A stretch of DNA of 64,000 nucleotides from DATFRX01 sp035630615 (lineage in GTDB: Bacteria > Actinomycetota > Actinomycetes > Propionibacteriales > Nocardioidaceae). This document shows, piece after piece, positions 48,059 through 56,424 of the stretch. Every line of letters begins with the position of its first letter. The first letter of the stretch is position 1. Position numbers and translations under genes: made by a program. Below the pieces are notes generated by a model. The model was not told the origin of the DNA, did not search any database, and saw nothing but the letters and a program-made list of their open reading frames with translations. The stretch lies in contig DASQKI010000077.1 in assembly GCA_035630615.1 (NCBI GenBank), positions 1 through 64,000 on the forward strand. Direction: 5' to 3'.

Positions 48059-49357
48059 ATGACAGCAGTGGGGTGGGAAAAGCCCGAGCATCCGGTCGCT
48101 GATGCAGTGGGCGCTGTTGTCGCGGCCCTCGACGGCGCGGCTGAGGTGTCGTTGTGGTCACTGTCCGACGAGGAGGTCGAGGGCCTACTGCGATCGACCC
48201 ACGGGGCTCGGGCGCGAGTCGACGAGCTGGTGTTGCGACTGGTGTCCGAGGTCGCGCGGCGTCGCACCGGCGAGCGTTCTGGTGCGACGTCGGCGCGGGC
48301 ATGGTTGCGGCGCGAGTTGCAGCTGTCGCCGGCCGAGGCCAAACGCGAAGTGACACTGGCCGCAGCTCTGCACGGACCGTTGGAGTTGACGCGGGCGGCG
48401 TTGGCGGCCGGTGATATCAGCCGGGAGCATGCGGTCGTGGCGGCCAGGGTCATGGACACCCTCCCGGTCGGCCTGGGCGCCGACGTTGTCGACCGCGCGG
48501 AGCGACAGTTGCTCGACTGGTGTCGCGACTTCGACCCGCCAGATGTGGCGCGGCTGGGCAAGCGTCTGTGGGAAATCGTTGATCCAGACGGCGCCGAGGC
48601 ACGTGAGGCGAGCGCGTTGGCGCAGGAGCGGGAGGCTAAGCGCAAGCGTCATCTCGCGTTGGGCTCCGACGGGTTCGGCTCATTTCGGTTGTGGGGTCAG
48701 TTAGATGCCGAGTCGACCGCGATCGTCAAGGCGGCGTTGGATCCACTCGCGCAGCCCCTGCCGGCGACCGTCGAGGGCCCGGACCCGCGGACGCCGGGCC
48801 AGCGCTATGCCGATGCCTTCGTCGAGCTGTGCCGCCGCCAGCTCGGCGCCGGTGACCTGCCGACTCGGGGTGGTGAGAAGCCGCATGTCGTGGTCACGAT
48901 CGGGATCGACCAGTTGAAGAGCGCGGTCGGCTCGGGTCTGTTGGAGTCCGGCGACGATCTGTCCCCCGAGACGGCACGCAGGCTCGCCTGCGATGCCCAG
49001 GTCATCCCGGCGTTGCTCGGCACCGATGGCCAGCCGCTGGACCTGGGCAGGACTGCCCGGACCTTCACCCCGGCGCAGCGCCGAGCATTGGGCCTGCGCG
49101 ACGGCTACGGTTGCGCGTTCCCCGGCTGTGACCGACCGATCGCCTGGTGCGACGGCCACCACATCCGGCACTGGATCGACGGCGGCCCTACCGACCTCGA
49201 TAACGGCGTGCTTTTGTGCTGCTATCACCACACGCTCATTCACAAGAACGATTGGGCGGTTCGGATGGCGGTCGATGGGCGACCGGAGTTCATTCCACCA
49301 GCGTGGGTCGACCGCGACCGAAAACCGCTTCGCAATCACCTGCATCGACGGGAGTAG
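48059..49357 (+). CDS. DUF222/HNH endonuclease domain protein (13E12 type)
   Basis: A 432-residue protein: N-terminal DUF222 helical part (LVSEVARRRTGERSGATSARAWLRRELQLSP, AKREVTLAAALHG) and C-terminal HNH nuclease. The latter is CAFPGCDRPIAWCDGHHIRHWIDGGPTDLDN then LLCCYHHTLIHKNDW, with two CxxC-like pairs and the HH catalytic core. Such genes are multicopy in actinobacteria and probably mobile (13E12 repeat family). The upstream 140 bases are AT-richer than average and contain two GTGGATAAA words. No inverted ends or target duplication are visible. Confidence 0.88.
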   Translation: MTAVGWEKPEHPVADAVGAVVAALDGAAEVSLWSLSDEEVEGLLRSTHGARARVDELVLRLVSEVARRRTGERSGATSARAWLRRELQLSPAEAKREVTLAAALHGPLELTRAALAAGDISREHAVVAARVMDTLPVGLGADVVDRAERQLLDWCRDFDPPDVARLGKRLWEIVDPDGAEAREASALAQEREAKRKRHLALGSDGFGSFRLWGQLDAESTAIVKAALDPLAQPLPATVEGPDPRTPGQRYADAFVELCRRQLGAGDLPTRGGEKPHVVVTIGIDQLKSAVGSGLLESGDDLSPETARRLACDAQVIPALLGTDGQPLDLGRTARTFTPAQRRALGLRDGYGCAFPGCDRPIAWCDGHHIRHWIDGGPTDLDNGVLLCCYHHTLIHKNDWAVRMAVDGRPEFIPPAWVDRDRKPLRNHLHRRE

Positions 49358-49374
49358 CGCGTATCTTGATATCG

Positions 49375-49680
49375 ATGGACGCTGCCTTCGTCGACCTTGA
49401 TCGGAGTCGGGTCGCGGTCGTCCTGATCGATCTTCAAAACGACTTCTGTAGCCCCGACGTATTCGAAGGGCAGCATGTCACGAACACGCACAATGCGGGT
49501 GCTGCGGTGCGCGCGAACAGGTTTGCGGCAGACGCTCGCCGACTCGGTGGACACGTGGTCTACACCAGACAAGTTCTCGACCCCGTGATGCTGACCGATC
49601 GGGAGCGACGGGCGGCAGCATCGGACCGACTATGTGCGGTCGGATCCTGCGCCCGCCCGCGGCGAGGCCTCCGCCTGTAA
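49375..49680 (+). pseudogene. Truncated isochorismatase-family hydrolase
   Basis: The first 70 residues read RVAVVLIDLQNDFCSPDVFEG and GGHVVYTRQVLD, the N-terminus of cysteine hydrolases (isochorismatase fold) with the catalytic Asp. After DRLCAVGS the frame changes to an unrelated tail and stops at 101 residues, about half the normal length. The Lys and Cys of the triad are absent. It starts 17 bases after the HNH gene and stops just before alr: most likely a 3'-deleted remnant at an insertion or deletion junction. Confidence 0.7.
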
Positions 49681-49691
49681 CAATCGTGCCG

Positions 49692-50834
49692 ATGAGCAAC
49701 GACCAGCCTCGGGGCGAGATCGTCGTCGACCTCGATGCGATCCGACACAACGTACGTCGACTGCGCGAGGTCGCCGCACCGGCGGCGATGCTCGCTGTGG
49801 TCAAAGCCGACGGCTATGGGCACGGGATGGTGCCGGTTGCCCGCGCCGCCCGCGATGCCGGCGCCGACTGGATCGGCGTCGCCGTGCTGGAGGAGGCGAT
49901 GGCGCTGCGGGCCACCGGTGACCGTGGGCGGTTGCTGTGCTGGCTGGCGGTGCCTGGCGAGTCCTACGAAGCCGCGATCGAGGCCGATATCGACCTGACC
50001 GCGTCGTCGACCTGGCAGCTCGACGAGATTGTCGCGGCGGCTCGGCGGGTCGGCGAGCCGGCGCGGCTGCAGCTCAAGGCCGACACGGGACTGTGCCGCA
50101 ACGGCGCGACGATGGAGCAGTGGTCGACGCTCGTGATGGGCGCCGCGACCGCGCAGGCGGCGGGTGTGGCCGTCGTGACGGGCGTGTGGTCGCACTTCGC
50201 CTGTGCGGACGAGCCCGACCACCCGTCGGTCAAGATCCAAGAGGACGCGTTCGTCGAGGCGCTCGCCGTCGCCGCGGGTGCCGGGCTCGAGCCCGAGGTA
50301 CGGCATCTCGCCAACTCGCCGGCGACGCTGACCCGAGCCAGCTCGCACTTCGACCTGGTTCGCTGCGGGATCGCGATGTACGGACTGACCCCGGTGCCTC
50401 AGGTCGCGTCGTCGGCCGACCTCGGCCTTCGGCCCGCCATGACCGTCCGGAGTCGGCTGGCGGCTGTGAAGCGGGTGCCGGCCGGCAGCGGCGTCTCGTA
50501 CGGCCACACCCACCTGACGGATCGGGAGACCACGCTCGGCCTGGTCCCGCTGGGCTACGCCGACGGCATCCCGAGACATGCGTCCAACCAGGCGGAGGTG
50601 GCTGTCGGTGGTCGGCGATACCCGATCGCCGGCCGGGTCTGCATGGACCAGTTCGTGGTCGACCTGGGCGACAGCGAGGCGTGGCCGGGCGAATCCGTCG
50701 AGTTGTTCGGCGCCGGTGACGACGGCATGCCGACCGCCCAGGACTGGGCCGACGCGGCAGGCACCATCTCCTACGACATCGTCACCGGCGTCCGGGGTCG
50801 CGCGATTCGCCGCTGGACCGGGGCGGACCTATGA
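49692..50834 (+). CDS. alr: Alanine racemase
   Basis: Makes D-alanine for peptidoglycan with PLP. The 380 residues contain the PLP-Lys block AMLAVVKADGYGHGM (Lys38), VWSHFACADEP, LANSPATL, RCGIAMYGL, and the catalytic Tyr in GSGVSYGHTH, followed by the C-terminal beta domain (RVCMDQFVVDLG, YDIVTGV). Everything expected is present. ATG at 49692 (MSNDQPRGEIVVDL). It heads a tightly packed operon through the uracil-DNA glycosylase and SRPBCC genes, each joined by ATGA overlaps. Confidence 0.96.
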   Translation: MSNDQPRGEIVVDLDAIRHNVRRLREVAAPAAMLAVVKADGYGHGMVPVARAARDAGADWIGVAVLEEAMALRATGDRGRLLCWLAVPGESYEAAIEADIDLTASSTWQLDEIVAAARRVGEPARLQLKADTGLCRNGATMEQWSTLVMGAATAQAAGVAVVTGVWSHFACADEPDHPSVKIQEDAFVEALAVAAGAGLEPEVRHLANSPATLTRASSHFDLVRCGIAMYGLTPVPQVASSADLGLRPAMTVRSRLAAVKRVPAGSGVSYGHTHLTDRETTLGLVPLGYADGIPRHASNQAEVAVGGRRYPIAGRVCMDQFVVDLGDSEAWPGESVELFGAGDDGMPTAQDWADAAGTISYDIVTGVRGRAIRRWTGADL

Positions 50835-51865
50835 GACGGCCACTGCTGAAGGCGGGAGTCGCCGGTGCGGCCGCTGCCGCGTCCGCCGCGGCGGGGGTGG
50901 TCACCACCGCGAGCGTTCAGCGTCGCCGGGCGCGGCGGAGGTGGAAGTCGGCCGACGAGTCGGAGCGGCTCGGCAGCCTTCGCGGCGATCCGAGCACGGT
51001 CGTCGCCGACGACGGGGTCCCGCTGTACGTCGAGGTCGACGAGCCCGACGACGCTGATCCTTCGCGACCGACGCTCGTCTTCGTACACGGCTGGATGCTC
51101 AATCTTGACTGCTGGCACCTGCAGCGACTCGCGTTTCGACCCACGCATCGAATGGTCTTCTACGACCAGCGCTGCCACGGCCGATCCGGTAGGGCCGAGG
51201 CCACCGGATGCACCGTCGTGCAGCTCGCCCACGACTTGGCCCGCGTGATCGAGACCGTCGCTCCTGAAGGGCCGATCGTGCTGATCGGGCACTCGATGGG
51301 CGGCATGTCGATCATGGAGTACGCCAAAGAGCACGCCGACGTGATGCACGAGCGCGTGCTCGGCCTGGCCCTGATCGGTACCAGCGCCGGTGATCTCGGC
51401 CGTGTGCTGCCCGGCAAACCCGGCGAGTTCCTCAAGGATCGCTCATCGATGGTGTTCGCGTTGGGAGCCCGGGCTCCGCGTCTGATTGGCGCCGGTCGCC
51501 GACTCACCAGCGGCCCGACGTTTTGGTTCACCCGGCGATTCGCCTTCGGCGGCGAGGTGCCACCCGAATACGCGGCCTTCACCGACGCGATGATCTCGTC
51601 CAGCGACGCCTCAGTGCTCTGGGACTTCTGGCCGCTGTTCGTCGGCCTCGACGAGTACGCGTCGCTCGCCGCGTTCGAAGGCATCCCGACGCTCGTCATC
51701 GTCGGCAGCCACGATGCCCTGACTCCGGTGCGCCACGCGTACCGGATCTCCGAGCTCGTGCCCGAGTCGCGGGTGGTGGTCATCGAGGGCGCCGGCCACA
51801 TGGTCATGCTCGAAAACGCCGATGAAGTGACGAAGCTGCTCCTCGAGCTGGTCGGATCGGCATGA
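50831..51865 (+). CDS. Alpha/beta hydrolase
   Basis: A 344-residue hydrolase. The N-terminal 30 residues are Ala-rich and hydrophobic after RRPLLKAG, possibly a signal anchor. The fold blocks are VFVHGWMLNLDCWHLQ (oxyanion), MVFYDQRCHGRSG, LIGHSMGGMSIMEYA with the nucleophile Ser, LVIVGSHDALTPV with the Asp, and GAGHMVMLEN with the His. The substrate is unknown. Its place directly after alr is conserved in many actinobacteria, before the tsa genes. Confidence 0.9.
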   Translation: MRRPLLKAGVAGAAAAASAAAGVVTTASVQRRRARRRWKSADESERLGSLRGDPSTVVADDGVPLYVEVDEPDDADPSRPTLVFVHGWMLNLDCWHLQRLAFRPTHRMVFYDQRCHGRSGRAEATGCTVVQLAHDLARVIETVAPEGPIVLIGHSMGGMSIMEYAKEHADVMHERVLGLALIGTSAGDLGRVLPGKPGEFLKDRSSMVFALGARAPRLIGAGRRLTSGPTFWFTRRFAFGGEVPPEYAAFTDAMISSSDASVLWDFWPLFVGLDEYASLAAFEGIPTLVIVGSHDALTPVRHAYRISELVPESRVVVIEGAGHMVMLENADEVTKLLLELVGSA

Positions 51866-52446
51866 CGTCCCCGGCCGTGATCGCTCCTGGACTGGCCGAC
51901 TGGCCGTCGCTCGCCGCCGCGATGGCCGACTGCACCGCGTGTCCGCTGTCGGAGTCGCGGCAGCGCGTCGTGCCGGGCGACTACCCGCCGGGAGCTCGCG
52001 TGCTGCTGGTCGGCGAGGCACCCGGGCGTAGCGAGGACGAGGGCGGCCAACCGTTCATCGGCCGGTCGGGGCAGCTCCTCGACGGCCTGCTGGCCGAAGT
52101 CGGGCTCGACCGAGCACAGCTCGCGGTGTGCAACACGGTCAAGTGCCGCCCGCCGGACAATCGCACGCCCAAACGGTCCGAGCTCGACGCCTGTCGCGCG
52201 TGGCTCGACCGGCAGGTCGACGTGATCGCGCCGGAGGTCGTCGTCACGCTCGGCGGCACCGCACTGGGGTGGGCACTAGGTCGCGGCGTGCGAATCGGCG
52301 AGCTGCACGGCACGGTACATCGGCGCGACGGGCATGTGGTCGTGCCGACCTACCATCCGTCCGCGGCCCTGCGGTTCGGGCCAAACGGCGCGCCCGCGCA
52401 GGCGCTGCGAGCCGACCTCCGGGTTGTCGCGGAGCTCCTGACATGA
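51862..52446 (+). CDS. Family 4-like uracil-DNA glycosylase
   Basis: Removes uracil from DNA. The 194 residues show the iron-sulphur type: CTACPL at residues 23-28 and a later pair in VCNTVKCRPPDNRTPKRSELDAC provide four Cys. The active-site motif is GEAPGRSEDEGGQPFIGRSG and the late block is PTYHPSAALR. It fits the UdgA (family 4) pattern; family 5 is less likely. Start overlaps the hydrolase stop by 4 bases, and its stop overlaps the SRPBCC start. Confidence 0.9.
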   Translation: MTSPAVIAPGLADWPSLAAAMADCTACPLSESRQRVVPGDYPPGARVLLVGEAPGRSEDEGGQPFIGRSGQLLDGLLAEVGLDRAQLAVCNTVKCRPPDNRTPKRSELDACRAWLDRQVDVIAPEVVVTLGGTALGWALGRGVRIGELHGTVHRRDGHVVVPTYHPSAALRFGPNGAPAQALRADLRVVAELLT

Positions 52447-52886
52447 GGGCGCTGTTACGGGTCGACGCGACGGTCGACGTGCCGGCCGAGCGGCTGTGGG
52501 AGCGGCTCGTCGACTGGCCGGCGCAGGGGGAGTGGGTCCCGTTGACGCGGGTACGCACGGTCGGCGGCTCCGGTCGAGGCATCGGCGGCCGGCTCGAGGC
52601 ATGGACCGGCATCGGGCCGATCGGGTTCGACGACCCGATGGTGATCACTCGTTGGGAGCCGCCCTACAGCTGCGAGGTGCTGCACACCGGGCAACTGGTC
52701 CGCGGTGAGGCCGGATTCGACGTTGTTGCGATCGGCCCGAGTCGGTCGCGGGTCGCGTGGTGGGAGTCGCTCGAGCTGCCGCTCGGCCGGGTCGGCGGGC
52801 TTGGCTGGCGGCTGACCGCGCCCCTGTGGCATGTCCTGCTTCGCCGCGCGCTCGATCGGTTCCGAGTGCTGGCGGAGTCGGGCTGA
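52443..52886 (+). CDS. SRPBCC/polyketide-cyclase-like protein
   Basis: A 147-residue START-like protein: LLRVDATVDVPAERLWERLVDWPAQGEWVPLTRV at the start, then YSCEVLHTGQLVRGEAGFDV and RVAWWESLELPLG, ending with a long helix (LRRALDRFRVLAESG). Ligand and role unknown. Co-translated with the uracil-DNA glycosylase. Confidence 0.82.
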   Translation: MRALLRVDATVDVPAERLWERLVDWPAQGEWVPLTRVRTVGGSGRGIGGRLEAWTGIGPIGFDDPMVITRWEPPYSCEVLHTGQLVRGEAGFDVVAIGPSRSRVAWWESLELPLGRVGGLGWRLTAPLWHVLLRRALDRFRVLAESG

Positions 52887-52920
52887 GCCCGTCACCGCCA
52901 TGACCCATACAGTGGGCCGG

Positions 52921-53757
52921 ATGTCGAGCACCCCTGTCGTCGTGCCGGTCGAAGTCCAGGGCCTGATCCGGCGGGCCAAGCTGCTGCTCGTGCTGCTCTA
53001 CGTCGGGGTTCCGTTGGGCTTCTTCGGGAGTGTGGCCGCGGTCGACGTCCTCTGGGCCGACCAGGAGGACGACCGGACGTTCAATGCGCCGGCGCTGTTG
53101 GTGCCGGCCGGATTGTTGCTGGCGGGCTGCCTGGCGGCCCGGCTGCAGTGGCGTCGGACGCAGGCGTGGGCCGATGCCGGTGGCTGGATCGGCTGCGTCG
53201 CGGCCGTCTTCTCGGCGTTTTACGCCTTCACCATGCAGATCGGCGAGCCGTTCGAGGCTCCGTTCAACCTGTTGGCGTACGCCGGGGTGCTCCTGTTGCC
53301 GCTGGGATGGCTGCTCGGCCTCGCGGCTCGAACCACCATCGTCATGCCACCGGTGCCGGAGCTGGCCGACACCGACTACGACCTGGTCTATCGACTGCGG
53401 GGCGGCCGAGGGATCCGGCTGCTCATCGCCCGAGAACGGATCGCCGTCCAAGAGCGCGTCTCGGTGCCGACCGGGGACGGCCGGCGTATGCAATGGAAGG
53501 CGGCGGCCCACCGCCCGTTCGACGCGGTGGAGTCGGTCAGCGAAGTGACACTCACCGGTGCCGAGCAACTGCAAGAGTCCCTCGGGCTCCAAAGACGGCT
53601 GCGGTCGAGCCCGGGCCCGGCCCTGGCCGTCAAGGTCCCCGAGGGGCTTTGGACACTGCCGCACGACCAGGCCGGCCCACTCGCCGACGTCGTGCGGCGC
53701 CGGGTGCTCGCGGCGACGGACGGTGTCCCTGGGAGAATCAACACCGATGAGTTCTGA
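52921..53757 (+). CDS. Four-helix membrane protein of unknown function
   Basis: A 278-residue protein with four hydrophobic segments in residues 18-140 (LLLVLLYVGVPLGFFG, ALLVPAGLLLAGCLAA, GCVAAVFSAFYAFTM, LLAYAGVLLLPLGWLLGL). A 140-residue cytoplasmic domain without recognised motifs follows. The start at 52921 (MSSTPVVVPVEVQG) follows the SRPBCC gene by 34 bases. It precedes the GNAT-TsaE gene by 18 bases and may be part of the same transcript. Confidence 0.7.
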   Translation: MSSTPVVVPVEVQGLIRRAKLLLVLLYVGVPLGFFGSVAAVDVLWADQEDDRTFNAPALLVPAGLLLAGCLAARLQWRRTQAWADAGGWIGCVAAVFSAFYAFTMQIGEPFEAPFNLLAYAGVLLLPLGWLLGLAARTTIVMPPVPELADTDYDLVYRLRGGRGIRLLIARERIAVQERVSVPTGDGRRMQWKAAAHRPFDAVESVSEVTLTGAEQLQESLGLQRRLRSSPGPALAVKVPEGLWTLPHDQAGPLADVVRRRVLAATDGVPGRINTDEF

Positions 53758-53775
53758 TCAGCTATCGACGTCGCC

Positions 53776-54765
53776 GTGACCGATCTGACGGTCGTCGACG
53801 CGACGGCGGACGACGCGGGCGAGTTGTGCCAGGTGATCCGGCGGGCGTTCGGTGCCCGGCCGACGCTCGATCCACCGGCATCGGCGGCCGACGTCACCGA
53901 GGACGAGGTACGGGCGGCGCTTTCGGCGCACGGCGGTCTGATCGCGCGACACGGTGGCCGGCCGGTCGGCGGGATGCTGTTCGACCGGCCCGACCGGCAC
54001 GTGCTCGCGCTCCGGCGGGTCAGCGTCGATCCGGGCCATCAGGGACACGGCGTCGCCTCGGCGATGGTGGGCTGCGCCGAAGAGGCCGCGGAGGAGCTCG
54101 GTGTCGACGCGGTGAGCCTGATCGCCCGGGTCGAGTTGCCGGACACGATCGAGTTTTGGACCCGCCGTGGATATGCGTTGGTGGATCGTGACGGGCCGTT
54201 TCTCACCTACGGCAAGCTGCTTCCACTGTCCCGCGAGCTCGTGACGGCCGACGACACGAGAGCCTTCGGCGAGCTGTTGTCGGCGTTGCTGCGACCGGGC
54301 GACCTCGTCGTCCTGGCCGGCGATCTCGGTGCCGGCAAGACCACGCTGACGCAAGGCATCGGCGCCGGCCTCGGTGTGCGTGGGAGCGTCACGTCGCCGA
54401 CGTTCGTGATCCAGCGGGTCCATCCGCCGCTCGACTCGGGCCCGCCGTTGGTGCACGTCGACGCCTACCGGGTCGGTGACGCGATCGAGCTCGACGACCT
54501 CGACATCGACGCCGCGATCGAGGAGTCGGTGACTGTCGTCGAGTGGGGCGTCGGCATCGCCGAGGAGCTGAGCGACCAGCGCCTCGAGGTACGGCTCGAC
54601 CGTGCCGCGCAGGCGACCGGCGACGTCGACCCTCGAGTCGTCACCGTGCGGCCGCACGGGGCCCGGTGGTTCGGCGTGCCGTTGCGGTCGGCGCTCACCC
54701 CCCAGTCGCCCAACCCCCAGACGCCCAGCCCCCAGTCGCCCAACCCACAGGCACAGAGCATCTAG
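53776..54765 (+). CDS. tsaE: GNAT acetyltransferase fused to t6A ATPase TsaE
   Basis: A 329-residue two-domain protein. Residues 1-150 are a GNAT fold: VVDATADDAGELCQVIRRAF, then LRRVSVDPGHQGHGVASAMV and FWTRRGYALVDRDGPFLTYGK. Residues 155-300 are TsaE: SALLRPGDLVVLAGDLGAGKTTLTQGI with Walker A, VTSPTFVIQRVHPP, LVHVDAYRV and ESVTVVEWGVG. Both domains look intact. Ordinary TsaE is only about 150 residues. The last 25 residues are a Pro/Gln repeat tail from a 30-base DNA duplication. GTG start at 53776; tsaB follows after 9 bases. Confidence 0.92.
   Translation: MTDLTVVDATADDAGELCQVIRRAFGARPTLDPPASAADVTEDEVRAALSAHGGLIARHGGRPVGGMLFDRPDRHVLALRRVSVDPGHQGHGVASAMVGCAEEAAEELGVDAVSLIARVELPDTIEFWTRRGYALVDRDGPFLTYGKLLPLSRELVTADDTRAFGELLSALLRPGDLVVLAGDLGAGKTTLTQGIGAGLGVRGSVTSPTFVIQRVHPPLDSGPPLVHVDAYRVGDAIELDDLDIDAAIEESVTVVEWGVGIAEELSDQRLEVRLDRAAQATGDVDPRVVTVRPHGARWFGVPLRSALTPQSPNPQTPSPQSPNPQAQSI
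54700..54746 (+). repeat. 30-base tandem repeat in the 3' end of tsaE
   Basis: CCCCAGTCGCCCAACCC occurs at 54700-54716 and 54730-54746. The 30-base period keeps the frame and encodes PQSPNPQTPS then PQSPNPQAQS at the protein's end. The number of units may vary between strains. Confidence 0.6.
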
Positions 54766-54774
54766 GGTCCTGCC

Positions 54775-55425
54775 GTGCTGCTGCTTGCCTTCGACACCGC
54801 GACGCCGTCCGTCTCGGTCGCGCTGCACGACGGTTCGGCCGTCGTCGCGCAACGGTCCGGCGAAGGCTCGATGCGTCACGCCGAGCTGCTCGCTCCCGGC
54901 ATCGTGGCAGTGCTCGACGACGCGGGGGTCGACCGCCGCGACCTGACCGACGTGGCCGTCGGAGTCGGGCCGGGGCCCTACACGGGGCTTCGCGTGGGCG
55001 TCGTGACGGCTCGCACGCTGGCGGCCGCTCTGGGCGTCCGACTGCACGGCGTGTGCACCCTCGACGTCATCGCCGCGCAGGCCCGACGGTCGGGGATCGA
55101 CGGGCCGCTGGTGGTCGCCACCGACGCCCGGCGCAAGGAGGTCTATTGGGCCCGCTACGACTCCGCCGGGCATCGCGTGACGGGTCCGGCCGTCGACCGG
55201 CCCGCCGAACTCGCCGCGCAACTGCCCGACGGGATGCCGGTCGTCGGCCGAGGCGCTCGGCTCTACGGCGACATGTTGACGGCGGTCGACGGGCCGGTCG
55301 ATCCCGATGCCGGTGTGCTGGCCGAGCTGGTCGTCGGGGGGCGGGTCGACGAGCTCGACGCCGAGCCGTTGTACCTGCGACGCCCCGACGTCCGCGAGCC
55401 CGGTCCGCGCAAGCGCGTGTCGTGA
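54775..55425 (+). CDS. tsaB: tRNA t6A37 synthesis protein TsaB
   Basis: Dimerisation partner of TsaD in the threonylcarbamoyl-transfer complex. The 216 residues show ASKHA-fold blocks LLAFDTATPSVSVALHDG, VAVGVGPGPYTGLRVGVVTART and VVATDARRKEVYW. GTG start at 54775. rimI overlaps its stop by 4 bases. Confidence 0.95.
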   Translation: MLLLAFDTATPSVSVALHDGSAVVAQRSGEGSMRHAELLAPGIVAVLDDAGVDRRDLTDVAVGVGPGPYTGLRVGVVTARTLAAALGVRLHGVCTLDVIAAQARRSGIDGPLVVATDARRKEVYWARYDSAGHRVTGPAVDRPAELAAQLPDGMPVVGRGARLYGDMLTAVDGPVDPDAGVLAELVVGGRVDELDAEPLYLRRPDVREPGPRKRVS

Positions 55426-55865
55426 CGATCCGGCCGGCCGTCGCGTCCGATCTCGACGCGATTCAGGCCCTCGACGGGGAGGTCTTCGGCGCGGACGCAT
55501 GGAGCGCGCTGGCCTGGCAGGGAGAGTGGGACCGGGTACCGGACACGCGGCATCTCATCGTGGCGGTCGAGGCCGTCGGGGTGGTGGGGTTCGCGGTCCT
55601 CTCCGCCGTCGCCGACATCGCCGACCTGCATCGGGTCGCCGTCGCGTCCGACCGGCGGGGCCACGGCATCGGGGCGGCGCTCGTCGAGGCGGTCGCCGCC
55701 GAGGCACGACGTCGGGGATGCGAGCGGATGCTGCTCGAGGTCGAGGCGACCAACGGCTCGGCGATCGCGTTGTACGAGCGGCTCGGCTTCGTCGAGATCG
55801 CCCGGCGGGACGCGTACTACGGCCCGGGTCGGAACGCCCTCGTCATGCAGCGCCGTCTGACCTAG
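55422..55865 (+). CDS. rimI: Ribosomal protein S18-alanine N-acetyltransferase
   Basis: A 147-residue GNAT protein. The core is DLHRVAVASDRRGHGIGAALVEAVAAEARRRGCERM in conserved order, then LEVEATNGSAIALYERLGF, the RimI-type Asn-Tyr ending. GTG start overlaps tsaB. In most actinobacteria tsaD follows directly; here four unrelated genes come first, two of them on the other strand. Confidence 0.93.
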   Translation: MTIRPAVASDLDAIQALDGEVFGADAWSALAWQGEWDRVPDTRHLIVAVEAVGVVGFAVLSAVADIADLHRVAVASDRRGHGIGAALVEAVAAEARRRGCERMLLEVEATNGSAIALYERLGFVEIARRDAYYGPGRNALVMQRRLT

Positions 55866-55871
55866 GCGCCG

Positions 55872-56333
55872 TTACAGCTGCCGCGTCAGGCGTACGTCCT
55901 CCTCGGCGAAGCCGATCGCGGCGTAGAAACCGCGCGCTCGGGCGTTCGCGGCGCCGGTCTCGAGGGTGACGGCGCCGAGGTCGCGGACCTTAGCCCACTC
56001 GTGTACCGCGTCGACCAGGGCCCGACCGATGCCGTGCCCCTCGGCCGTGGGGTCGACGACCAGCTCCCCGATGTACGCGTCCGACCCGCCGCTCCAATGG
56101 CGGTGCTCCTCCGCCGTGACGAAGCCGACGACCCGTCCATCGGCCGTAGCGACGAGCACGAGGTGATCCGGCTCGCCGGCGGCGTCGATCGAACCCCGGA
56201 CCCAGCCGACGACGGCGTCGAGCACCGCATCGGGATCCCGCCAGGTGGCCACGCCCTCGGTCAGCCTCGGCGCCAGAGCGAGGACGTCGTCACGGTCGGC
56301 TGGCGAGTACGGGCGGACCTGCGGCATCTCCAT
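55872..56333 (-). CDS. GNAT acetyltransferase
   Basis: A 153-residue GNAT protein: VRPYSPADRDDVLALAPRL at the start, IGELVVDPTAEGHGIGRALVDAVHEWAK as acetyl-CoA loop (EGHGIG) and ETGAANARARGFYAAIGFAEEDVRL at the end. It converges on rimI with 6 bases between the stops. Substrate unknown. Confidence 0.87.
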   Translation of the reverse strand: MEMPQVRPYSPADRDDVLALAPRLTEGVATWRDPDAVLDAVVGWVRGSIDAAGEPDHLVLVATADGRVVGFVTAEEHRHWSGGSDAYIGELVVDPTAEGHGIGRALVDAVHEWAKVRDLGAVTLETGAANARARGFYAAIGFAEEDVRLTRQL

Positions 56334-56372
56334 GGCGAGCAGCGTGCCACGGTTCGTACGAGGTGAAATCGA

Positions 56373-56400
56373 CATCGTGGGGCCGTTAGCCACCACGATG
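56373..56400 (-). terminator. Hairpin after the MMPL gene
   Basis: CATCGTGG (56373-56380) pairs with CCACGATG (56393-56400), extended by GGC/GCC across a one-base bulge. It lies 25 bases beyond the MMPL stop on the minus strand and ends before the GNAT start. Confidence 0.5.
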
Positions 56401-56424
56401 CCGATTCTCTCGTCGGTCGTCGGA

